Positions 8,566-17,664 of a stretch of DNA of 64,000 nucleotides are shown piece by piece (the first letter of the stretch is position 1; each line of letters opens with the position of its first letter). Location: positions 6,944,001 through 7,008,000 of the forward strand of contig NZ_JBBOCJ010000001.1 in NCBI RefSeq assembly GCF_038002345.1, given 5' to 3'. Position numbers and translations under genes: made by a program. Below the pieces are notes generated by a model. It searched no databases. It saw only the letters and a program-made list of their open reading frames with translations, and was not told the DNA's origin. This DNA comes from Paenibacillus sp. FSL M7-0420. GTDB taxonomy: Bacteria; Bacillota; Bacilli; Paenibacillales; Paenibacillaceae.

Positions 8566-9876
8566 CTATTTCGCCTGGCCCAGCTTGCGAGCTACGATAA
8601 GAATGAGCAACAGCGAGACCACAATAATAATGGCATTGAAGCCCCAGCGGCCCTGAAGCCACCAGCTTGTGCCGGGCGGCTCTGCTGCCGTCACCGGTAC
8701 CAAGGCCTCTGCACCAAGAGCAGCCTGCACAAGCTTCTCCCCGCTGATCCGGTCTTTGAAATTAATAATATCATACTGAGGAGCGGTTGCCAGCGCGTTG
8801 CCATAGCGCAAGGAATACGGAGTCTTCTCCCCTCCCGCGAATACAAGCCGGTCTACCAGATATTCGATCTTAAGGTCCGTGATGGAGATGGGGGCATCGT
8901 CCAGATTGTAGATAACCACCCGCAGGGAATCAGAAGAGGCTGGAGCCACAGGCTTAATCTCCGTCCGGGAGATCAGGGTATCCTTGAAATCCAGCCGGTA
9001 CAGCTCCCCGCTTCCGGTGACCGGGAGCTTGATCCCGGCACTGTCATACAGTTCATAACGCCGCAGGAAATTCCCGGCGCTGCCGAGCATCACCTTCCCA
9101 ATCTTCAGCCGGTCCGTGTTGCTTATAAGGATCTCGGTCCGGTTCTCCACCTGCGTAATCTCCGCCTGCGGCGATTTCTGCCGCATGAATGCAGCCGTGC
9201 TCCACTCCCGGCTGCTGTCTACCAGCGTCAGGCCGGGGAACTCCAGCCCCTCCGGGTTGTTCTTCACCACAAGCCGGTAATAGCCGAACTTGTAGCTGCG
9301 CTCCAGCGTAATGCTGTCCGCACTCAACCCGTTCGTGGCATACAGATCCCCTGTACCAAGCTGCTCCCAGGCCTGCCCGTCATAGCCGCCCCACACCTCC
9401 ACATGCTTCAGGAAGGATTCTGCGGGCAATTCGAACACCAGGCGGTTCCCCTGAATATCGACATGCTCGGCAAGCGGCTTAATCTGATAATCCAGCAGAG
9501 TATCCGTTCCTTTCACTGCCTTGTGGATCAGAGCCGAGGAGTAGACCGCACTATGCTCCTCCACCGTCTCTGCTCCACTCTCCCTATAATAGGGAACCGG
9601 AGCGCCGGTGCTGTCCTGTATACGCAGATCGCGCAAGTCCTCTGCCGCCGAGCGGTACACCGCTTCATCCAGATACAATTCATAGTACGGAGCCGCCTCG
9701 GGGACGGAGATTTCACGCGAGAACTTCCATTGCCCGCCGCCCGACTTCTCCGCTCCCCCGGATGCCGCTGCTGCACTGTGCTCCGGGAAAGCGCCGGGCC
9801 CCAGCACAAGTCCGCCCAATACAGCGAGCAGCACAGCTGCTCTAGCTCTCCGGCCTGTCTTGCTCAGCAAGCGCAT
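8566..9876 (-). CDS. DUF3999 family membrane protein
   Basis: 436 aa: a signal peptide (AAVLLAVLGGLVLGPGAF), a large extracytoplasmic beta-rich region and one C-terminal helix near residues 410-430. This is the layout of DUF3999 proteins, which are regularly found beside DUF2339 genes, as here. The start has GGAGGAAGCTT before it and overlaps the end of the DUF2339 gene by about 35 nt, so the pair is translationally coupled. The function is unknown; a role in envelope or polymer handling is a guess from topology. Confidence 0.8.
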   Translation of the reverse strand: MRLLSKTGRRARAAVLLAVLGGLVLGPGAFPEHSAAAASGGAEKSGGGQWKFSREISVPEAAPYYELYLDEAVYRSAAEDLRDLRIQDSTGAPVPYYRESGAETVEEHSAVYSSALIHKAVKGTDTLLDYQIKPLAEHVDIQGNRLVFELPAESFLKHVEVWGGYDGQAWEQLGTGDLYATNGLSADSITLERSYKFGYYRLVVKNNPEGLEFPGLTLVDSSREWSTAAFMRQKSPQAEITQVENRTEILISNTDRLKIGKVMLGSAGNFLRRYELYDSAGIKLPVTGSGELYRLDFKDTLISRTEIKPVAPASSDSLRVVIYNLDDAPISITDLKIEYLVDRLVFAGGEKTPYSLRYGNALATAPQYDIINFKDRISGEKLVQAALGAEALVPVTAAEPPGTSWWLQGRWGFNAIIIVVSLLLILIVARKLGQAK

Positions 9877-12412
9877 AAGCTTCCTCCATTCTGACCGATA
9901 TCCGCTGGTAGAGGTAGGATATCCCCAGCAGGCAGAGTCCGAAGCTGAAGTACGCGATGATCTTGCTGCCGGTGTTCAGCAGGGTCAAGTCATAGAGCAG
10001 CAGCTTGCCGGTTGCCAGCAGGGACAGCGCCAGGCCGAAGCGGCGGATATACAGATATCTTTTCCAGAAGCCGTACATAATGAACAGCACGGCCAGCAGC
10101 AGATAGAGCAGACTGAAGGCCAGCCCGCCGTCACGCACCTGCATCTGCACCCCCAGGAACGCCGTAATCATCACCAGCAGATAGATACCCATAGCTACCG
10201 GGTACAGCTCTATATTCTTGTAATCGCGCAGCAGCGTCGTCCGCAGCAGTCTGGCACTGCTGAACCACACGAACACATTGAACAGGATCAGCAGACCCAG
10301 CACCACAATATCTGCAGCTGTGCTGCGGGACCAGCCTTCCGGAAGACTGGGCAGACCCAGTGTGATGCCAATACAGACTGCATAGGCGATCCCGTGCAGC
10401 ACCAGGACCATGATGCCGACCACCCTGTCATACAGAACGCTCACCTTCGGCAGCGCATAAGCGAGTCCAGAGGTTAAGAGACCCGCCAGCAGCAGCTTGT
10501 AAAAGGCATTGTGCGCCATATCCTCCGGCACCATCCGGTCGTACAGGCGTAATGCTTCATACACCACATACCCGTAGAAGTTGACGATAGCCGCATATTT
10601 GAACCAGACGGTAGCCTGCACCTCCGCAGGCGTGCTGCGGAGCAGCATCTCCTGATTCGAATAACGGATGGCATACAATAAGGCTACAATCATCATTCCC
10701 GCCGTAATGAATGTATATTTCAGATCGAAATAGGTGTTCGTGTAGTAGATTACCGCATTATAATCCGAGAGCTGCAGCAGAACGTCGAATCCGAAGAAGG
10801 TCAGCAGACAGAGGGAAAGGATGCCCCAGCCTGCACGTTCTGCCATTTTGAAGCGGTACAGATGTCCGTAGACTGTAAGCGCCACGCCTTCCACCAGCCA
10901 GCCGATCGACCACCAGGCCGCTCCAAGCTGGAATGGAATCATCAGAATGGCGAAGGTCAGTGAGGTGACATAGAACAGCAGACGGCTCTCGCGTTCCTGC
11001 GGCATCTGCTTCTCCAGCAGCACGCCAAGCCCCAGATACATCAGGCAGAAGGCCAGCGCCAGCGCGCCTTTGAATTCATCCAGACCGGCATTCAGGAACA
11101 GAAGATACAGCGTTATGCAGCTAACGAGCGTGTTACAGCCCAGCAGGCCGAAGTCCAGCCAGTTCAGCTTCGTCTTGAATTTGAACGGATACCAGAGGGT
11201 AATACCCAGATACATGGCGAAGGTCAGCACAGCGCAGAGAATGCCCGCAGCATAGCTATCCGCCAGATAAATCAGCAGCAGGATAGACGGCGTATTGAAC
11301 AGGAAGCTGATGTAATTGACAACCACCCAGCGCTTGCGCAGAGAGATCAGCAGAATCAGCAGGTTCAGCACGAACAGATATCCCATAGCCGCGTACACCG
11401 CACTCCCCTCCAGCCCGAAGGCTCCAATATAAGAGAAGAGCGGCAGATAGCCCCCTACAAGCCCCATGGAACAGATCGTCCGTGACTCATAGCGCAGCGA
11501 CAGCAGCACAGCGGACAGCGTGACCAGCACCGACAGGCCGATCCCGGCCCATAACCCGATAATCTCCAGCAGAAAATAACTGTAAAATATCGAGCCGTAC
11601 AGCACCGACACCCCGCCGCCAATCAGACCCAGTGCGAAGGCTCCCCGCCCCTTGCGGAACAGCCACTCCCCGCCCGCCAGCATGACTGCCCCCAGCAGGA
11701 AGAAGGCGCTGCCCTTCATATAATCATTGAACCAGGTGGAGTAGGTGTATCTGAACCCGGCGCCCACAGCCAGGATTAGCAGCAGAATCCCCAGGCGGTT
11801 GATCCAGTTCAGGCCGATCTTCATTTCGATCCGGTTCTGCTTGCGGCGGCGCTGCAGGGTCTCCTCATCAACCCCTTCAGCAGCCAAATCATCCAGACCG
11901 CTGTCCATCGTCCCCCTGAGCGAACGCTCTGCCTCCCGCTGCCATTGTCTGCGCAGCAGGATACTCTCATTCAGCTTCGCCTGTACCTCATCCAGAATGT
12001 AAGTGATCTGGGACTTCTCCTGGCCCAGCTCGCGTGCCCCGATACTGTACATCTCCTCTATTCGCCGCTTGGCGTCCTGCTCGAAGGACGTCAGACGGTC
12101 GAGATACGCATGATCCCGGGAGGCAAAATAAGTCTGCAGCTTCTGCCGCGATACCCGCAGAATGCCCAGCTTCTCATCCAGAATCTGCTCCGCCAGCGCA
12201 GTCCGCAGCTCCGAGTTATCGCGCTCAAGCCTCGCAGCCTGAGCCTTCAGCTCCGCCAGGCTCTGCCTGTTTGCCCCATTTTCCGTTCTTAACACTTCGT
12301 TCTCACGGACGAGATCACTGCTCTCGTATTCTTCAATCAAAGACTGGTATTCCTTCAAAAGCCCGTCCTGCTGCTGCTGCACAGCCCTCATCCGATCTCT
12401 GAAATCCTCCAT
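9842..12412 (-). CDS. DUF2339 family polytopic membrane protein
   Basis: About 856 aa. A cytoplasmic coiled coil of some 120 residues is followed by more than twenty hydrophobic helices, as in DUF2339 proteins. The start at 12412 (MEDFRDRM) follows GGGGGGCGGCT; the open frame upstream has no such site. It overlaps the DUF3999 gene, its usual partner. Many-helix proteins of this size often handle lipid-linked or polymeric envelope substrates, but no catalytic motif is visible. Confidence 0.82.
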   Translation of the reverse strand: MEDFRDRMRAVQQQQDGLLKEYQSLIEEYESSDLVRENEVLRTENGANRQSLAELKAQAARLERDNSELRTALAEQILDEKLGILRVSRQKLQTYFASRDHAYLDRLTSFEQDAKRRIEEMYSIGARELGQEKSQITYILDEVQAKLNESILLRRQWQREAERSLRGTMDSGLDDLAAEGVDEETLQRRRKQNRIEMKIGLNWINRLGILLLILAVGAGFRYTYSTWFNDYMKGSAFFLLGAVMLAGGEWLFRKGRGAFALGLIGGGVSVLYGSIFYSYFLLEIIGLWAGIGLSVLVTLSAVLLSLRYESRTICSMGLVGGYLPLFSYIGAFGLEGSAVYAAMGYLFVLNLLILLISLRKRWVVVNYISFLFNTPSILLLIYLADSYAAGILCAVLTFAMYLGITLWYPFKFKTKLNWLDFGLLGCNTLVSCITLYLLFLNAGLDEFKGALALAFCLMYLGLGVLLEKQMPQERESRLLFYVTSLTFAILMIPFQLGAAWWSIGWLVEGVALTVYGHLYRFKMAERAGWGILSLCLLTFFGFDVLLQLSDYNAVIYYTNTYFDLKYTFITAGMMIVALLYAIRYSNQEMLLRSTPAEVQATVWFKYAAIVNFYGYVVYEALRLYDRMVPEDMAHNAFYKLLLAGLLTSGLAYALPKVSVLYDRVVGIMVLVLHGIAYAVCIGITLGLPSLPEGWSRSTAADIVVLGLLILFNVFVWFSSARLLRTTLLRDYKNIELYPVAMGIYLLVMITAFLGVQMQVRDGGLAFSLLYLLLAVLFIMYGFWKRYLYIRRFGLALSLLATGKLLLYDLTLLNTGSKIIAYFSFGLCLLGISYLYQRISVRMEEAYALAEQDRPES

Positions 12413-12536
12413 AGCCGCCCCCCAGTATCTGCTAATCGGCAAATTGTTAATATATTGATATTACTATATTTCTAATTACCACCACAGACCTTACAAAAAC
12501 CACATCGCTTAGTTAAGATCCTGTCACATTTTTGTC

Positions 12537-12564
12537 TTGGCAGACGTTATAGGTTTATTATTAT
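12537..12564 (+). promoter_or_regulatory. sigma-A promoter of the deacetylase gene
   Basis: TTGGCA (12537-12542) and TATTAT (12559-12564) are separated by 16 nt and lie about 30 nt upstream of the TTG start at 12597. Confidence 0.6.
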
Positions 12565-12596
12565 CTTAATATTCGGGAGATGGGGAGAATCGTACA

Positions 12597-13784
12597 TTGA
12601 AACTGAACCTGCATAAACCACAACAACGTTATATCCTCATCTTGTTACTGCTGCTGGTCTTCCTGCCTGTGCCTTTTATACATAAAGCGATGACTAAGCT
12701 AAGCATTACCGGCCTTGACGGAGTCGAATTCAAAACAGATGCCTATGCACTGACAGCGGACCATAAGCTAATGCTGGATAAAGATATCGCTGAACGGATT
12801 CTGAATGCACGTATCGGCTGGGAGAAGGAGGCTTCGCTCCCCAAGGGTGTGTACTATAAGGATCATGTGGCGGTGCTCATGTATCACCATCTGACGAAAG
12901 ACCCGTTAATGCTCTATCCCGGCGTATTACCCGCAGCACAGTTCGATGAGCAGATGCAGCTCCTGATGCAGGAGGGCTTCCATGTCATTACGATGAAGCA
13001 GTACCGGGAATTCATGCTGGACCGCGCGCCGGTTCCCGATAATGCGGTTCTATTGACGTTCGATGACGGCTATGAGAGCTTTTACAAGCTGGCGTTTCCC
13101 ATTCTGCAAAAGTACGGCTACACCGCAGTGAACTTCATCATTGTCTCTGATGTAGACAACACTAGTAAGCGTCAGGTGCCCAAGCTGACCTGGGAGCAGA
13201 TGCGGGAGATGAAGCGCGCCGGAATGGGCTTTTATAATCATACGTATAATCTGCATTATTACGCCGAAGTCGATGCAGAGGGCGGCACCCGCCCGGCGGC
13301 GAGCTCCCTGCTGTACATTCATGATGAGAACCGGAATGAACTGAATGAAGAATACTACAGAAGAGTAACCGGGGACCTGGCTCATGCAGAGCGCAGGCTG
13401 AAAGAAGAATTGGGCAATACCGATTCGGCTATCGCTTTCCCTTACGGCTCCTATAACGACAAGCTGCTGGAAGTCTGTGATTCACTCGGCATCCGTCTGA
13501 AATTCAATATCGGGCTGGGCCTGAGCTCCAGAACTACCCTGAACGCTCCACGAATCAATGAAGGGAACCGGTCCCTAACCCCAGAGCTGTCCATCCAGCA
13601 GCTGAAGCAATTCGAGCCGCCGATGATTCTGACCGTGAATGGGAAGAAGGTTCTCCTTACCGGAACTCCGCCGGAGCTGCGGAACGGGAAGGTCATGGTT
13701 CCGCTGGATGCGATATGCTCAGAGCTAGGCGTAGCGATGCATTACGACCGCAGCAGCGCGGTCCTGAAGCTGACGCGTCTTTAG
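12597..13784 (+). CDS. exported polysaccharide deacetylase with stalk domain
   Basis: 395 aa. An N-terminal signal-anchor is followed by a NodB-type deacetylase domain: TFDDGYESF holds the catalytic Asp and metal Asp, and NHTYNLHYY the metal His residues. A C-terminal copper-amine-oxidase-like stalk domain (residues about 340-395) follows; such domains help attachment to the cell surface. The TTG start is supported by GGGGAGAA 7 nt upstream. It would remove N-acetyl groups from peptidoglycan or an exopolysaccharide. It is transcribed alone, away from the exopolysaccharide operon. Confidence 0.88.
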   Translation: MKLNLHKPQQRYILILLLLLVFLPVPFIHKAMTKLSITGLDGVEFKTDAYALTADHKLMLDKDIAERILNARIGWEKEASLPKGVYYKDHVAVLMYHHLTKDPLMLYPGVLPAAQFDEQMQLLMQEGFHVITMKQYREFMLDRAPVPDNAVLLTFDDGYESFYKLAFPILQKYGYTAVNFIIVSDVDNTSKRQVPKLTWEQMREMKRAGMGFYNHTYNLHYYAEVDAEGGTRPAASSLLYIHDENRNELNEEYYRRVTGDLAHAERRLKEELGNTDSAIAFPYGSYNDKLLEVCDSLGIRLKFNIGLGLSSRTTLNAPRINEGNRSLTPELSIQQLKQFEPPMILTVNGKKVLLTGTPPELRNGKVMVPLDAICSELGVAMHYDRSSAVLKLTRL

Positions 13785-13811
13785 CCAGAACAAGGCCGGT
13801 TGAGGCCGCGC

Positions 13812-15386
13812 CTACCCCTTAGCCGCCTGACGCACCATAGGCTCACGGCCTAAGGTTACCCGGTTCTTGCCGGTGGCCTTGGACAGGTAGAGGGCCTCGT
13901 CCGCCTCGCGGTACAGGTCCTCGAAGGTCACATCCGTGCGATCCGTAAAAGCAATGCCGATGCTCACCGTAAGCTGGATATGATGCCCTCCGTCCAGCTC
14001 AACGATGTGCTCTCCCATAGCTGTGCGGAAGCTCTCCGCCTCCTTCAAGGCCGCAGCTTCGCTGCCGGTTAAGAAGCAGACGGCGAACTCTTCGCCGCCT
14101 ACGCGCCCGGCAATTCCTTTGTTATGATATACCCGCATAATCTTGCCAGACAAATCCACCAGTGCCTGATCACCGGCCATGTGTCCGTATGTATCATTAA
14201 TTAATTTGAAATCATCGATGTCGAACAGCAGCAAGGCCATGCCCGCGCCGATCTGTGCGGAATAATTCTGCACCAGCCTCATGAAATGCCTGCGGTTGTA
14301 CAGCCCGGTCAGATCGTCCACCGTGGCCTGATACAGCAGCTCCCGCTCATAGCGCTTCTTCTCGCTGAGATCACTGAATACCAGCAGCATTCCCGTACTC
14401 TTCGCCCGGACCTGCTCTGTGGCAATGAGCGCAACCCCATAGCAGGACCCGCTCCGGCCGGGAGGCTCGATTTCGAACTGGCCTTCCCTCCGCTCCGCAT
14501 AGCAGGCCGACAGCTGCCCGTGCTGCCTCAGCAGCGGCTGAATGCTAGTGCCCATCCAGTTCTCCGGCTTCTCCTCCAGCAGCTCAGAGAGCATAGCAGC
14601 AGCAGCCTCATTGATATCCATTATGTAATCGTAGCGGTCCGTCAGGACGATACCGTCCTTCATATTCTCGAAGATTTTATTCTTAGCCAGCGGATATAAG
14701 GACAGTCTGGGATCGCGGAACAAGGTGAGGTAAGCGGCCACGATGGGCGGCAGGTAGGTGAAGGCCGTGAAGCCTGTAATCGTAATGTGCAGCAGCGGAA
14801 GCAGGAACACCGCCAGGACCGGCACCAGCAGACTGAATAACAACAGCGCATTATGGCGGAAATAATACCTGGGACCGTTCAGGAGGGAGATCGCCAGCAG
14901 ATATACAGCATACAGTCCGAATAACTGATCGTACGCGATGAGAATCATGCTGAGTACCGTGGGCTTCACTACGATTCCGGTAACACCGGCCACCGTAGCC
15001 AGTCCGACCTCACTGCGCATCAGATGATGGTAAGAGTCGGTGAAGATCAGCAGCACATCCACCGCCACCGGGATACAAAAATAAATAAGCCTCTTGGACA
15101 AACCCTCAGAGGAACGGGATACATACTCTTTAATAACCGCATAGGTGAAGATCGCACTCAAAAAAAGCGGGCCCTGCTGCACATTCTTCCACCATAGCTT
15201 CGCCTCGAAGGAATCCGTTAGAATCTCTCCGGCTGTAGCCGCGAAGATCATGCTGACCAGCAGCATCAATATCCATAAATAGCATCTTCCTGGTGTATGT
15301 CGGTGCTTGTAAGAACCGATGCCCATGTAGAGACTTAGAACGCTGCCCATTACCAAGTAAAACGGATAACCCTGCATCCACGGCAT
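13812..15386 (-). CDS. diguanylate cyclase (7TM sensor, PAS, GGDEF)
   Basis: 524 aa. About seven helices of the histidine-kinase-N-terminal 7TM type are followed by a PAS region (about 220-340) and a GGDEF domain. The active site is intact (RVGGEEF, residues about 428-434), so it should make c-di-GMP from GTP. The position where the inhibitory RxxD site would sit reads HNKG, so product feedback through that site is not expected. It lies 1.4 kb downstream of the exopolysaccharide operon that carries a c-di-GMP receptor-like protein, and could supply the signal. Confidence 0.9.
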   Translation of the reverse strand: MPWMQGYPFYLVMGSVLSLYMGIGSYKHRHTPGRCYLWILMLLVSMIFAATAGEILTDSFEAKLWWKNVQQGPLFLSAIFTYAVIKEYVSRSSEGLSKRLIYFCIPVAVDVLLIFTDSYHHLMRSEVGLATVAGVTGIVVKPTVLSMILIAYDQLFGLYAVYLLAISLLNGPRYYFRHNALLLFSLLVPVLAVFLLPLLHITITGFTAFTYLPPIVAAYLTLFRDPRLSLYPLAKNKIFENMKDGIVLTDRYDYIMDINEAAAAMLSELLEEKPENWMGTSIQPLLRQHGQLSACYAERREGQFEIEPPGRSGSCYGVALIATEQVRAKSTGMLLVFSDLSEKKRYERELLYQATVDDLTGLYNRRHFMRLVQNYSAQIGAGMALLLFDIDDFKLINDTYGHMAGDQALVDLSGKIMRVYHNKGIAGRVGGEEFAVCFLTGSEAAALKEAESFRTAMGEHIVELDGGHHIQLTVSIGIAFTDRTDVTFEDLYREADEALYLSKATGKNRVTLGREPMVRQAAKG

Positions 15387-15472
15387 GTCATATTTCTCCT
15401 ATTTTTGAGATTGCTTTGCCTTATTATATCCTACTCTTTCGCACAAATGAATCATCCTGCCAAAAAATACTA

Positions 15473-15491
15473 CCGGTACCTAAAGTACCGG
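15473..15491. other. short perfect hairpin
   Basis: CCGGTAC, a 5-nt loop, GTACCGG. It lies between L31 and the cyclase gene. On the minus strand a run of Ts starts five nt after the stem, so it may be a second weak terminator. Confidence 0.4.
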
Positions 15492-15501
15492 ACAAAACAA
15501 A

Positions 15502-15546
15502 AGAGGATACTCCTTCACCATCTGCATGGATGCGGGAATATCCTCT
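15502..15546 (-). terminator. rho-independent terminator of the L31 gene
   Basis: AGAGGATATTCC pairs with GGAGTATCCTCT around a second small hairpin, followed on the minus strand by TTTTGTTTTG. It separates L31 from the cyclase gene. Confidence 0.8.
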
Positions 15547-15558
15547 ATAGCAATACCA

Positions 15559-15807
15559 TTATTTCTTCTGAGCGAGACGTTGTTTGAACTTGTCAACGCG
15601 GCCGCCAGTTTCGGTATCTCTTTGTTTACCTGTGTAGAACGGGTGGGATGCAGAGCTGGAGTCTACACGGATTACCGGGTAAGAGTTGCCGTCTTCCCAT
15701 TCCATAGTTTCACCGGATGATTTGGTGGATGAGCTAAGGAATTTGTAGCCTACGCTAGCATCGAAGAAAATAACCTGGTTGAACTTAGGGTGTATGCCTT
15801 GTTTCAT
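15559..15807 (-). CDS. rpmE2: 50S ribosomal protein L31, type B (zinc-free)
   Basis: 82 aa. The sequence [23 protein letters not shown] with [13 protein letters not shown] is that of type B L31. No cysteine is present, so it cannot carry the zinc of type A L31. The start at 15807 follows GGAAAGGAGG. In B. subtilis the zinc-free form is induced by zinc shortage through Zur; I could not see a convincing Zur box here. Confidence 0.96.
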   Translation of the reverse strand: MKQGIHPKFNQVIFFDASVGYKFLSSSTKSSGETMEWEDGNSYPVIRVDSSSASHPFYTGKQRDTETGGRVDKFKQRLAQKK

Positions 15808-15933
15808 TGTAGTAACCTCCTTTCCGTACGGATACAACTTATGAAGAATTATTGAAGCCATCTCTTGGTCTATTTGAAAATCCGGTTAGACAAAGGGAGA
15901 TGCGTAAATCTTCCGATTTTTACACGCCATACT

Positions 15934-15962
15934 ATCATACGTGAAATGAGCCGCTGAGTCAA
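15934..15962 (-). promoter_or_regulatory. sigma-A promoter of the L31 gene
   Basis: TTGACT (15957-15962) and TATGAT (15934-15939) are spaced 17 nt on the minus strand, just past the SDR stop codon. The leader would be about 120 nt, enough for feedback control, but I see no defined structure. Confidence 0.75.
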
Positions 15963-15971
15963 GAGCCTGTC

Positions 15972-16760
15972 CTAGAGCGATTTCACCATTCCGCCGTCGA
16001 TCAGCAGGGACTGTCCGGTTATATAAGTATTGGCAAAAGAACCGAGGAATACCGCCGCCTTGCCGAACTCCTCCGGCGTGCCGGTTCTTCCCAGCGGAAT
16101 CGCCTTCAGGGCTTCCTCCTGAATCTGCGCAAGTGTGATGCCCTGCGCGTCCGCCCGCTTGCCGTCAAGCTGGAGGATCCGGTCTGTGCCGATCCGTCCG
16201 GGGGCCAGGCTGTTGATCAGGATGCCCTCCGGGGCAAGCTCTGTAGCCAGGCTCTTGTTCAGCGCGCTCACGCCTGCGCGGAACACATTCGAGAGAATCA
16301 GCCCCGCGATGGGCTGCTTGATCGAGACCGAGCTGATGCTGACGATCCGCCCTCCCCCTGCGCTGCGCATATGCGGCAGCGCCTCGCGGATCAGGCGGAC
16401 CGCGCTCATCAGCGTAAGCTCGAAGCCGCCGCTCCAGTCAGCGTCGGCCATATCCCCGAAGCTGCCGCCCGGAGGCCCGCCGGCGTTCGTGACCAGCACC
16501 TCCAGGCCGCCGCCGAATTCGGCGGCCGTCCACACCGCCCGGGCAATCTCCTCCGGGCGGGTCACATCCAGCTCCGCTACGGCGACCTCCTGTCCCGTAG
16601 CCTCACGGATCGCCTGCCGCGCCGTCTCCAGCTGCGGCAGGCTCCGGCTCGCAATCGTCACCCTCGCCCCTTCACGGGCATACTCCAGGGCGGTCGCCAA
16701 TCCCAGCCCCTTACTCGCTGCCGCAACGAGCACCGATTTCCCCTCAAGACCCAAATCCAT
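15972..16760 (-). CDS. SDR family protein with altered catalytic residues
   Basis: 262 aa Rossmann-fold short-chain dehydrogenase/reductase. The cofactor motif is AAASKGLGLA and NAGG is present. Aligning the catalytic loop (SSVSIKQPIAG, then LSNVFRAGVSALNKS) with the usual YxxxK puts Ser in place of Tyr and Arg in place of Lys. This places it in the divergent BKR-like branch of the family, whose members lack the standard tetrad. GGAGGACTGGACG precedes the start. It lies 49 bp after the exopolysaccharide operon and could be its last gene, or separate. Confidence 0.85.
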   Translation of the reverse strand: MDLGLEGKSVLVAAASKGLGLATALEYAREGARVTIASRSLPQLETARQAIREATGQEVAVAELDVTRPEEIARAVWTAAEFGGGLEVLVTNAGGPPGGSFGDMADADWSGGFELTLMSAVRLIREALPHMRSAGGGRIVSISSVSIKQPIAGLILSNVFRAGVSALNKSLATELAPEGILINSLAPGRIGTDRILQLDGKRADAQGITLAQIQEEALKAIPLGRTGTPEEFGKAAVFLGSFANTYITGQSLLIDGGMVKSL

Positions 16761-16809
16761 CGTCCAGTCCTCCTGTCAGATTGGTTGCAGGACTTCCTGC
16801 TCCCACTCA

Positions 16810-17664
16810 TTATACATCGTATTCCAGTTCCTTTTTGGCCTGGACAATGAAATCCAGCGGATTCTCGATGGTGTCCGCCGCATATTCCACTGCACCGATC
16901 TTCAGCCCCAAGGTGACCTTGTACTTGCCGGAGAACTCCGAGTCATTCAGCTCCTGCAGCCGCTGTTTGATCCGCTCAATGACAATCTTGGCCCCTTCCC
17001 GGTCCGTGAAGAGCAGAAGGCCCCAGGTAGCATCCTCCTTGTCCAGCAGATACAGCGCGTCATTGGTACGAATGCTCGACTGGCTGAGCTGGGAGACATC
17101 GTAGATGGCTTCGGACAGCTGCTCTTCCGGGATCAGGCGGCGGATTTCATTCCAGTACTTCACCTTCACCACAAGCAGCGTCAGCGGGATTTTATAACGG
17201 ACCGAGATTCCGGTGAACAGGCTGGCGTCCTTCTGAAAAGAAATGCTGTTGCGCAGATCCGTATTCTCATCCACCGCAGCCAGATTATTCGTGCGCTTCA
17301 GCAGCCGTTCATTCTCTGCCTGCAGCTCACGGGTGCTTGAGGTGAAGACCCACAGCACCACCGTAAACAGCGGGGTCATAATCAGCCAGAAATACGTCTC
17401 TACACCGATCGATGCGCCCTGCGATACCGTCTGATAGACCACGAAGAAGCCGTAACCGAAGACAAACGCCAGATTCAGCGTCAGTCCCGCCGTGACCGTG
17501 GTGAAATACGTGACCAGCGCCAGGATGAACGATACATTCAGAATAATAATGTTCTGGACGTAGTTATCCGGTGAGCCCGCGATATATACGATGCAGGCGA
17601 AGATCAGAACCAGAAAGGCCAGGAAGCCCAGATCCGAGGTTAGACTGCTGCGGTTACGTCTCAC
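16810..17664 (-). CDS. degenerate GGDEF c-di-GMP receptor (YdaK-like)
   Basis: 284 aa: four membrane helices (residues about 12-108), a short coiled linker and a GGDEF-type domain. The catalytic GG(D/E)EF is replaced by DKEDA (208-212), so it should not make c-di-GMP. The inhibitory-site motif RxxD is present as RTND (199-202), exactly five residues before the degenerate motif as in true cyclases. This matches B. subtilis YdaK, a c-di-GMP-binding activator of an exopolysaccharide synthase. It overlaps the BcsB-like gene by 4 nt. Confidence 0.85.
   Translation of the reverse strand: MRRNRSSLTSDLGFLAFLVLIFACIVYIAGSPDNYVQNIIILNVSFILALVTYFTTVTAGLTLNLAFVFGYGFFVVYQTVSQGASIGVETYFWLIMTPLFTVVLWVFTSSTRELQAENERLLKRTNNLAAVDENTDLRNSISFQKDASLFTGISVRYKIPLTLLVVKVKYWNEIRRLIPEEQLSEAIYDVSQLSQSSIRTNDALYLLDKEDATWGLLLFTDREGAKIVIERIKQRLQELNDSEFSGKYKVTLGLKIGAVEYAADTIENPLDFIVQAKKELEYDV

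Noticed and set aside
15808..15933. Zur box upstream of zinc-free L31
   Set aside because: No sequence close to the Zur palindrome was found in the leader or promoter.
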